DNA of 14,332 nt from Bacteroidales bacterium UBA5548 (GTDB lineage Bacteria > Bacteroidota > Bacteroidia > Bacteroidales > UBA932), in contig DINE01000020.1 in NCBI GenBank assembly GCA_002425935.1, forward strand, positions 22,051 to 36,382, read 5' to 3'. The notes beneath the pieces were generated by a model that worked only from the letters and a program-made list of their open reading frames with translations, did not search any database and had not been told where the DNA came from. Below, piece after piece: positions 6,997 to 13,426 of this stretch (positions are counted from its first letter, which is position 1; every line of letters starts with the position of its first letter). The translations under genes were made by a program, and so were the position numbers.

Positions 6997-8979
6997 CTAC
7001 TCACCATTCATCGAAAGCAGGAACTCGAGGTTATTCTCGGTTCTTAAAAGTCTGCTTTTCATGAACTCCATAGCCTCGACAGAATTCATGTCGGCCAGGT
7101 AATTTCTAAGTATCCAGATTCGATTAAGTGTCTCTTTATCAAAAAGAAGATCCTCTCTTCTTGTACTGCTGAGTGTAACATCAACAGCAGGGAATACCCT
7201 CTTATTTGAAAGCTTTCTGTCAAGCTGAAGCTCCATATTACCGGTTCCTTTAAACTCCTCAAAAATAACATCGTCCATTTTTGAGCCGGTCTCTGTAAGA
7301 GCAGTTGCAAGAATTGTAAGCGATCCGCCGTTTTCGATATTTCTTGCAGCTCCGAAAAACCTTTTAGGTTTGTGTAGTGCATTAGCATCGACGCCTCCGC
7401 TTAGAACCTTACCGGAGGCAGGTTGTACTGTGTTGAAAGCTCTGGCAAGACGTGTGATTGAATCCAGAAGTATTACAACATCATGGCCACACTCTACCAG
7501 CCTTTTTGCCTTCTCAAGAACTATATTCGCCACTTTCACGTGTCTGTCAGCCGGCTCGTCAAAAGTTGAGGCAATAACCTCTCCCTTAACGCTACGTGCC
7601 ATATCGGTTACCTCTTCCGGTCTTTCGTCAATCAGTAGCACGATAAGGTATACCTCAGGATGGTTATCGGCAATTGCATTGGCTATATCTTTAAGCAACA
7701 CAGTCTTACCGGTCTTAGGCTGTGCAACTATCAGGCCCCTCTGCCCTTTTCCGATAGGTGCAAACATATCAACTACTCTGGTTGAGAGATTATTGTGACC
7801 GTTTGAAGTAATGTTGAACTTTTCGTTAGGGAACAGTGGCGTAAGAAAGTCAAACGGAACTCTGTCTCTGATATACTCAGGACTTCTGCCGTTAATCTGT
7901 TTAACCTTTACAAGTGGAAAATATTTATCTCCCTCTTTTGGAGGTCTTATTTCACCTATAAGAGTGTCACCTGTCTTAAGACCATATAACTTAATCTGAG
8001 ACTGTGAAACATAAATGTCGTCCGGAGAGTTAAGGTAGTTATAATCCGATGAGCGCAGAAAGCCATAACCGTCGGGCATTATCTCCAGTACACCGGTAGC
8101 ATCTACAACACCTTCGAACTCGAACTTCTGTTTCTGATGCTGCTCCTTCTGATGGCCGTTATTGCCATTCTCTGTATTCTGGGCGGACTTGCGTTGTTCA
8201 GAAATATTCTCCGGAGATACTCTCTCTCTTGCAACCTCAGTTGCTGTAACCTGAACATCAACAACACCCTCTTCCTGCAGAACAGCTACAGCTGCAGCAA
8301 CCTCTGCCTCTTTAACCTCTGTATTTATAACCTCGCGCGAAGCAGCACTTTTCCTGCCCCTTCTTGGTCTTAACACCTTATCATCTGAAGCATTCACATT
8401 TACTGCACTACTCTTTGGAATTTCGGTAGCAACCGTTTCGGCAAGAGGATCAGACTGTTTGGTCTGGTTAATTTGTCTGTTCTGATTGTTTTGGTTGTTA
8501 TGTGCAGATTGAACCGGCTGGTTTGACTGCTTTGGCTGATTTGCCCTGTTCTGCTGATTTGCCTGATTCGGCTGACTTTGTTGATTTGTCTGATTCGGCT
8601 GGGTTTGTTGTTTTGGCTGATTTGCCCTGTTCTGCTGATTTTGCTGGGAGTTTTGACCGAAGTTCCCTTTTTGATTATTGCGGGATTGCTGGTCTTTTTG
8701 TCTGTTATCAGACTGATTTCTCTCCTCTGCAGGTTTTGTATTTCCCTCCTTTACTACCGCTTTTGCATCTTTGGGCTTACGGCCTCTGGTCTCTCTTCTG
8801 ACCACAGATTTTTTCTGTATAGGCTCGGAAGATTTGCTGCCTATCTTTGCTTGCTCGTCAAGTATTTCGTATACAAGCTCGTCCTTTGAAAAACTCTTTG
8901 CTTTGCTGATTTTAAGCTCATTGGCAATAGCAATTAAGTCATCATGGCTCTTTTTGCTTAATTCTAAAATGTCGTACAT
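6997..8979 (-). CDS. rho: Transcription termination factor Rho with Q/N-rich insertion
   Basis: Hexameric RNA-dependent ATPase/helicase that ends transcription. The product has 660 residues from the ATG at 8979. Domains are a Rho_N helical module (about 1-45), a low-complexity Gln/Asn-rich stretch (about 88-175), a charged linker with an AT-hook-like RPRRGRK, an RNA-binding cold-shock domain (about 285-365, with MPDGYGFLRS), and the RecA-type ATPase (about 375-655). The P-loop is AQPKTGKT (419-426), Walker B is VVILLD (501-506), and the Q-loop region is LSGGVDANAL followed by KPKRFFGAARN (526-547). E. coli Rho is about 420 residues, so about 240 are extra, as is known for Bacteroidota Rho, whose disordered insertion has been linked to phase separation in a gut Bacteroides. 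An in-frame ATG at 9045 would add 22 residues, but it lies upstream of the rho -7 box at 9032-9039 and adds no domain. The gene converges on the transporter gene with a 25-bp gap and no clear hairpin. Confidence 0.96.
   Translation of the reverse strand: MYDILELSKKSHDDLIAIANELKISKAKSFSKDELVYEILDEQAKIGSKSSEPIQKKSVVRRETRGRKPKDAKAVVKEGNTKPAEERNQSDNRQKDQQSRNNQKGNFGQNSQQNQQNRANQPKQQTQPNQTNQQSQPNQANQQNRANQPKQSNQPVQSAHNNQNNQNRQINQTKQSDPLAETVATEIPKSSAVNVNASDDKVLRPRRGRKSAASREVINTEVKEAEVAAAVAVLQEEGVVDVQVTATEVARERVSPENISEQRKSAQNTENGNNGHQKEQHQKQKFEFEGVVDATGVLEIMPDGYGFLRSSDYNYLNSPDDIYVSQSQIKLYGLKTGDTLIGEIRPPKEGDKYFPLVKVKQINGRSPEYIRDRVPFDFLTPLFPNEKFNITSNGHNNLSTRVVDMFAPIGKGQRGLIVAQPKTGKTVLLKDIANAIADNHPEVYLIVLLIDERPEEVTDMARSVKGEVIASTFDEPADRHVKVANIVLEKAKRLVECGHDVVILLDSITRLARAFNTVQPASGKVLSGGVDANALHKPKRFFGAARNIENGGSLTILATALTETGSKMDDVIFEEFKGTGNMELQLDRKLSNKRVFPAVDVTLSSTRREDLLFDKETLNRIWILRNYLADMNSVEAMEFMKSRLLRTENNLEFLLSMNGE
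8531..8641. repeat. Direct repeat encoding the Rho Q/N-rich tract
   Basis: A perfect 30-bp direct repeat (8531-8560 and 8612-8641, beginning TTTGGCTGATTTGCC) is offset by 81 bp, or 27 codons. A partial 27-bp periodicity lies between the copies (TGATTCGGCTG at 8564-8574 and 8591-8601). On the coding minus strand both copies give QQNRANQPKQ (residues 115-124 and 142-151 of Rho). Identity at the nucleotide level, not only the residue level, suggests recent in-frame duplication, so the tract length may vary between strains. Confidence 0.85.
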
Positions 8980-9031
8980 TGATTTAGTTGTGTGGATGTG
9001 ATTTATCCTGAAAGATTTCTGGAACCTTCCG

Positions 9032-9063
9032 CAAAAATAGAACATTTTGTTAAATAAAACAAA
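9032..9063 (-). promoter_or_regulatory. Promoter of rho, which decides its start codon
   Basis: On the minus strand, TTTG (complement of 9060-9063) is followed after 20 bp by TATTTTTG (complement of 9032-9039), an exact fit to TTTG-N20-TAnnTTTG. Transcription would start near 9028, about 48 nt before the ATG at 8979 and downstream of the alternative ATG at 9045. The promoter lies just past the ridA stop, so rho can be expressed independently of lptD-ridA. Confidence 0.82.
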
Positions 9064-9091
9064 TCTGCCCTAAAAATATGTTGGATAAAAG

Positions 9092-9472
9092 TTATCTTGC
9101 TGCAATTACATCTATCTCTACAAGAGCACCTTTTGGTAAACTTACCACTGCGTAAGCCACTCTCGCCGGATATGGTTCAGTGAAAAATGTTGCATAGATC
9201 TCATTCATTGCCGCAAAGTCTTTTATATCCGAAAGATATACTGTTGATTTAAGAACATTGCTATAATCCAGACCGGCCTCTTCAAGAATAAAGCCTACAT
9301 TTTTAAGCACCTGAGTCGTCTGCTCCTTAACTCCTCCCGGCACAAATTCACCGGTTGATGCATCAATTGGAAGCTGCCCTGAAACGAATACCAAACCCGC
9401 TGCCTCTGTTGCCTGACTGTAAGGCCCTACTGCTCCCGGTGCCTTTGCCGAAGAGATAATTTTCTTATTCAT
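9092..9472 (-). CDS. ridA: RidA-family enamine/imine deaminase
   Basis: Small trimeric cytosolic enzyme that hydrolyses reactive 2-aminoacrylate and related enamines or imines to 2-oxoacids and ammonia, limiting damage to PLP enzymes. The 126-residue length is typical (E. coli RidA has 128). Family motifs run through the chain: GPYSQA (16-21), FVSGQLPID (29-37), the stretch around Asn90 (FAAMNEIY), and YPARVAYAVVSLPKGALVEID (101-121). By alignment with E. coli RidA, Tyr18, Ser31, Asn90, Arg104 and Glu119 match the active-site set, including the arginine that binds the substrate carboxylate; it is thus likely an active RidA rather than an Arg-less Rid paralogue. The ATG at 9472 is 33 nt after the lptD stop, with no TAnnTTTG box in between, so it is probably co-transcribed with lptD. 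A functional link to LPS assembly is not evident. Confidence 0.95.
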   Translation of the reverse strand: MNKKIISSAKAPGAVGPYSQATEAAGLVFVSGQLPIDASTGEFVPGGVKEQTTQVLKNVGFILEEAGLDYSNVLKSTVYLSDIKDFAAMNEIYATFFTEPYPARVAYAVVSLPKGALVEIDVIAAR

Positions 9473-9505
9473 AATATTAATTTTATAGTTATAATTTTCT
9501 CAAAA

Positions 9506-12217
9506 TCAGAATCCGGCTCCTCTGTCCCAGTAGCTGGCACTCTTCTTGAACTGGAGCAGATCTGCAAGTGCAGATGCTTTGGCGTTTATTCTGAAACTCC
9601 AGCTCTCCCACATTCCGTTCGGAATCCACGAAACAGATATTAAGAAGCAGTGCAGATCGTAAGTTGCACTTACCTGGGTTGTTGTCAGTGCCATTTTTGT
9701 AAGGTCAACACCTGTGTTGATGTTTACATTCAAATCCCTTCCAAGCTTCATCTGGGCAGAAATTCCAAGAGTCTGCATATGGTTATGGTTGGTATTCAGC
9801 ACACCGCCCACCATCTGATAACTTCTGTTGTAGCTGTAGTTATAATTAAAATTGACAGACCACGGGTTATCAGGGTCCAGATAGTATACCCATCCGCCGG
9901 GTATGTACTCTCCAGTAACCGGATGGTTGTAAACACGAATGTAATCAGACCCTGCCTGAGCACGTCCTCCGGATGTCCCGGGATCAGGCAGACCCATTCC
10001 TGCGCCCCTCCTTGACCCTTTTCCCGAAAACTGGTAAGAGAGGGATACACTTGCATTTGTAAGTCTGGCAAAGTTAAGCCAGCCCTCTTTAACAATATTG
10101 AGTTGATTATACCTTTTACCGGTTCCATCAACCGCATAGGGGTCCAGATTGGCGTTTGCATTAAATGCCAGAGAACCGAAAATTGTAGTACTGAGTGATG
10201 CCGATATATTTGACAGCTTCATTGAATCAGCAAGGAAGTTATAAGAACCACCAAAAGAGAGGTTGTCAATTAGCTTTATTTTTTGAATTCCTCCATTCGT
10301 AGTGTCTTTGTCACTTTTTATTTTAGCCTCGAAATTATTACCTAATGAGAAGTTCATTGCAGCAGATCTGCCTTTTGACGGGTAACCAAAAAGCATACCT
10401 TCGTACTGGTTGTACTCAATCTGGTGCTGTACTCCGTTATTGTCAATATAGTTAAGGGTTCTGTAACCATTAGAGGGGGTTCCAAGTTCAGGGGTATAAC
10501 TCACGCTAAGAGATGGCTTTACCATATGTCTTATTGCCTGCAGCTTACCTCTGGTTCCAAAATTAAACATACCATATAAAATAGTATTCATTGAAAGAGA
10601 GGCCGAGAAATCCTGAGTTATTCCAAAGTGGCTGAATACATCTCCCATTCTGTTCTCAGCTTTATCCGTCTCGGCGTCGTAATATTTCTCACTCTTCTGA
10701 AAATGCCAGTTCATCCCGTACCTTACTCCGGGTGAGAACTGAAGGTAGTTGAAAAGATTGAATGCAGGCAGTCCTATTGTAAACCCATGCTGCATACCGC
10801 TTTTAAATTTTGAGAGGAAATCCGGTTCTCCGAATTCACTTGCTTTAAAGTTAACTTTGTTGTCGAGGTTGGTACTGTAACTGAATGAAATATCTTCGTA
10901 AAATTTAGGTTTTCCGGCTGCATTCTTACTCTTGAACGGGAATATTCTGTTCATGGTAAGTGTAAGGTTAGGAACAGTTAACGCATATGAGCTGTCAAGC
11001 GAGTTCTGACTGTGAAGCATGTTTATCGACAGTGAGAAAGGCGAATCCGGAAAGCTCTTTGAGTAGGATACAGATGATGAGATTTGGTTCTGAAGGCTTT
11101 GCTGAATATCGTATGAATTAAAACGGTTATTCATAGGCGTTGCAAAGTTAACAGAAGCACGAAACGATGTTCCCGGGCGGGCTTTCGGGTCCTGAGAATG
11201 GCTCCATCTGACTGAAAAGTCCTTGGATTTGTAGTAATCGGGAGACCCCTCCTCTCCAATCTGATTGACAGAGAGGTTAATGTTTACATTGCCGTCATAT
11301 TTGTACCTCTTTTTATAACGGGATGTCAGTACTGCATTCCATGACCCCAGTGAAAATATGTCTCCCGTAAGAGAAGCATCAAAATGGTCTCCAAATACAA
11401 AGTAGTACCCTAAGCCCTTAAGGGCAAAACCTCTGGCTGCCTCTTCATTAAATGTAGGAACCAGAATTCCGCTTGCTCTGGTTACTCTGTCTGGAACGAA
11501 GCCAAACGGAAGTGCAAATGGCGTAGGAACATCCTCTATCACAAGGAATGCCGGGCCAAATACAGTAACCTTGTTTGGTTCGTTTATCATCTTAGCCTTA
11601 GTAAGCTGAAGATAGTAGTGGGGATGGTCATGGTCGCAGGCAGAATACTTTCCCCCACTGATATTTATTGAGTTATCGGCATTTTTCTTAAGATATCTCC
11701 CGTGCAAAATCCCCTCTGACTCCTGTGTGACCATATGTTTTATAAAGGCCTTCTTAGTTTCAAAGTTGTAGTATAGAGTATCCATTTCATACTTCTCTTT
11801 ACCCTCCGTCATTACAGGCCTGCCCTGCAGTACTCCTGCTGTGTCCTTTATACCAGTAGCAAATACAGTTTTGCTATTCAGGTCATAAGCCATATAGGAT
11901 GCAGTAAGTTCGAGGTTGCCATACTTTACTGTTGCGCCTCCGTAATAGTAAATCATCTTCTTTCCTTCAGAAAAGTCATCAACTATTGAATCTTTTGCTT
12001 CGGAAAAGGCTGGGGCAGATAGAAATCCTCTGACTTTTGATGAATCTTTTAAAACTGACTTTGTTGTATCAGAAGAAGTAGTTTGCTGATTTATTTTTAC
12101 AGTATCCGGGTTACCGGCTATTTTATGGTCATGGGTAAAGGCCGCCCCGGGAGACAGGACAATTATTAAAGCCGCCAAAATCAGAACCGACACCGGAAAC
12201 TCTCTTCTCAAAACCAA
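9506..12217 (-). CDS. lptD: LptD-like outer-membrane LPS assembly protein (Bacteroidota type)
   Basis: Outer-membrane beta-barrel that inserts lipopolysaccharide into the outer leaflet with LptE. The 903-residue product has a signal peptide (about 1-28, LILAALIIVLSPGAAF), an OstA/LptA-like beta-jellyroll (about 85-215, with YYYGGATVKYGNLELTA), then a 600-residue barrel of alternating amphipathic strands ending in Phe903, the usual outer-membrane C-terminus. Family motifs include KYSACDHDHPHYYLQL (190-205), PFALPFGFVPDR (233-244) and YDLHCFLISVSW near 853-864. Only two cysteines occur: Cys194 in the N-domain and Cys857 in the barrel. There is no ATG start. The annotated start is TTG at 12217; TTG at 12211 and GTG at 12193 are alternatives that also keep the signal peptide. 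The in-frame ATG at 12250 is followed directly by TAG. The gene diverges from the amidase gene 70 bp away and is followed by ridA. Confidence 0.93.
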   Translation of the reverse strand: MVLRREFPVSVLILAALIIVLSPGAAFTHDHKIAGNPDTVKINQQTTSSDTTKSVLKDSSKVRGFLSAPAFSEAKDSIVDDFSEGKKMIYYYGGATVKYGNLELTASYMAYDLNSKTVFATGIKDTAGVLQGRPVMTEGKEKYEMDTLYYNFETKKAFIKHMVTQESEGILHGRYLKKNADNSINISGGKYSACDHDHPHYYLQLTKAKMINEPNKVTVFGPAFLVIEDVPTPFALPFGFVPDRVTRASGILVPTFNEEAARGFALKGLGYYFVFGDHFDASLTGDIFSLGSWNAVLTSRYKKRYKYDGNVNINLSVNQIGEEGSPDYYKSKDFSVRWSHSQDPKARPGTSFRASVNFATPMNNRFNSYDIQQSLQNQISSSVSYSKSFPDSPFSLSINMLHSQNSLDSSYALTVPNLTLTMNRIFPFKSKNAAGKPKFYEDISFSYSTNLDNKVNFKASEFGEPDFLSKFKSGMQHGFTIGLPAFNLFNYLQFSPGVRYGMNWHFQKSEKYYDAETDKAENRMGDVFSHFGITQDFSASLSMNTILYGMFNFGTRGKLQAIRHMVKPSLSVSYTPELGTPSNGYRTLNYIDNNGVQHQIEYNQYEGMLFGYPSKGRSAAMNFSLGNNFEAKIKSDKDTTNGGIQKIKLIDNLSFGGSYNFLADSMKLSNISASLSTTIFGSLAFNANANLDPYAVDGTGKRYNQLNIVKEGWLNFARLTNASVSLSYQFSGKGSRRGAGMGLPDPGTSGGRAQAGSDYIRVYNHPVTGEYIPGGWVYYLDPDNPWSVNFNYNYSYNRSYQMVGGVLNTNHNHMQTLGISAQMKLGRDLNVNINTGVDLTKMALTTTQVSATYDLHCFLISVSWIPNGMWESWSFRINAKASALADLLQFKKSASYWDRGAGF

Positions 12218-12245
12218 AATGGTATAAGGTTTAACAAAAATGTGC

Positions 12246-12253
12246 TACATTTG
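12246..12253 (+). promoter_or_regulatory. Probable -7 box for the amidase-mlaD operon
   Basis: TACATTTG matches the Bacteroidota -7 consensus TAnnTTTG and would start transcription near 12257, about 30 nt before the amidase ATG at 12288. No TTG or TTTG is seen at the expected -33 distance (about 12222-12225), so the promoter may be weak or activator-dependent. It is nearly head-on with the lptD -7 box. Confidence 0.55.
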
Positions 12254-12260
12254 CAGTTCG

Positions 12261-12268
12261 CAAAGTTA
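12261..12268 (-). promoter_or_regulatory. Probable -7 box for lptD-ridA
   Basis: On the minus strand this reads TAACTTTG, matching TAnnTTTG, with a predicted start near 12257 and a leader of about 40 nt to the TTG at 12217. A proper -33 box is not visible at 19-21 bp; the closest TTG (complement of 12283-12285) is only 14 bp away. The downstream edge forms an inverted repeat with the opposing box: TTTGC (12250-12254) and GCAAA (12260-12264). Confidence 0.5.
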
Positions 12269-12287
12269 ATCATAATTAACAACAATT

Positions 12288-13418
12288 ATGCCTCTGAAGA
12301 CTCTTTTAACCATAATTTCACTTCTGATCATTTTTCCTACAGCGAGCAGTCAGGAGAGGGCCTCTTTAAGGCTTAAAAAAGTGGTCATCGATGCAGGTCA
12401 CGGAGGAAGGGACCCGGGAGCTATCAGTCCAGACGGAAAAGTGAGAGAGAAGAATATAACCCTCTCGGTTGCACTCAAACTGGGAGAGCTTATTAATAAA
12501 AGGTATCCAGATGTCGAGGTTATATATACCAGAAAGACAAATATCTTCATCCCTCTTGACGAAAGGACAAAAATTGCCAACAGAAATAAGGCAGATCTTT
12601 TTATCTCAATACATGTGAATGCTGCACAATCCAGAGCAGCATCAGGTTCAGAGACATTTGTAATGGGTGTGAACAAAACCAGTTCAAATCTTGAAGTAAC
12701 TATGCTCGAAAACAGCGTTATTATGCTGGAGGGGGACGATTACAGCACAAGGTATGAGGGGTTTAACCCAAACGACCCTGAATCTTACATAGTATTTTCA
12801 CTACTGCAAAATGCTCATATCGAACAGAGTCTTCTAATGGCCTCACTAGTTCAGAAACAGTTTGCAAAGGGCCCAATTAAAATTGACAGAGGAATCAAAC
12901 AAGGTCCCCTGCTTGTACTTTGGAAAACCGGAATGCCTGGTGTACTCGTAGAACTTGGCTTTATCTCCAATCAGAATGACCTAAGGATTTTAAATGACAA
13001 GAAGAGTCATGACAAATTTGCAGAGGGTATATTCAATGCATTTGAAGAGTACAAAAACCAATATGAAAAGGGGTATCAGAACACATCTGCAGTTAATGAC
13101 TCCTCGTTAAGCCGGACCATTGAAGCATCGCTTCGCGACACATCTGTATCGGTAAAGCCAAGCCCTCAACCTTCGCTACAGGAGCACTTTCGGATTCAAA
13201 TACTGGCTGTAAGCAAAATTCTTCCTTCCGGTGCACCTGACCTCAAAGGAAGAAGAGATGCAAAATATATTAAGGCAGGAAATTTGTACAAATACACCAT
13301 TGGAGAGTATAAAACTGTTGAAGAGGCAAAACTGGCGCAGGATGAAATACGTAGAGTTTTTCCTCAGGCATTTATTATTAAGGTAAGAAACAACACAATC
13401 GTTCCATTAAACAACTAA
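12288..13418 (+). CDS. N-acetylmuramoyl-L-alanine amidase (Amidase_3) with C-terminal SPOR domain
   Basis: Periplasmic zinc hydrolase that cuts the bond between MurNAc and the peptide stem, probably to split septal peptidoglycan. A signal peptide spans about residues 1-22 (LLTIISLLIIFPTASSQ). The Amidase_3 domain (about 30-255) has its zinc ligands in KVVIDAGHGGRDPGA (His38), VREKN (Glu54) and DLFISIHVNA (His109), and the catalytic glutamate in GVLVELGFISN (Glu222). An insert of about 40 residues near 135-175 (SVIMLEGDDYSTRYEGFNP) sits where AmiC-type enzymes carry their autoinhibitory helix. After a Ser/Pro-rich linker (265-297), residues about 300-370 form a SPOR domain (HFRIQILAVS, LYKYTIGEYKTVEEAKLAQ, FIIKV), which binds denuded septal glycan. 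mlaD begins 8 nt downstream, so they share an mRNA. The ATG at 12288 suits the promoter and signal peptide. The family is certain; a divisional role is inferred from SPOR. Confidence 0.94.
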   Translation: MPLKTLLTIISLLIIFPTASSQERASLRLKKVVIDAGHGGRDPGAISPDGKVREKNITLSVALKLGELINKRYPDVEVIYTRKTNIFIPLDERTKIANRNKADLFISIHVNAAQSRAASGSETFVMGVNKTSSNLEVTMLENSVIMLEGDDYSTRYEGFNPNDPESYIVFSLLQNAHIEQSLLMASLVQKQFAKGPIKIDRGIKQGPLLVLWKTGMPGVLVELGFISNQNDLRILNDKKSHDKFAEGIFNAFEEYKNQYEKGYQNTSAVNDSSLSRTIEASLRDTSVSVKPSPQPSLQEHFRIQILAVSKILPSGAPDLKGRRDAKYIKAGNLYKYTIGEYKTVEEAKLAQDEIRRVFPQAFIIKVRNNTIVPLNN

Positions 13419-13426
13419 AGTCAAAG

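Noticed and set aside
7370..9001. Several plus-strand open frames of 60-140 codons opposite rho
   Set aside because: They are antisense shadows of the strongly supported rho coding frame. Their products are Leu/Ser/Cys-rich low-complexity chains caused by the Q/N codons on the other strand, with no family resemblance.
9650..10161. Open frames of about 121 codons on both strands within lptD
   Set aside because: Both overlap the lptD barrel-coding frame and show no domain, signal peptide or promoter.
12250..12264. TTTGC-N5-GCAAA inverted repeat as a classical repressor operator
   Set aside because: The arms are only 5 bp and are fully explained by the two opposing -7 boxes, so I report it as promoter geometry instead.
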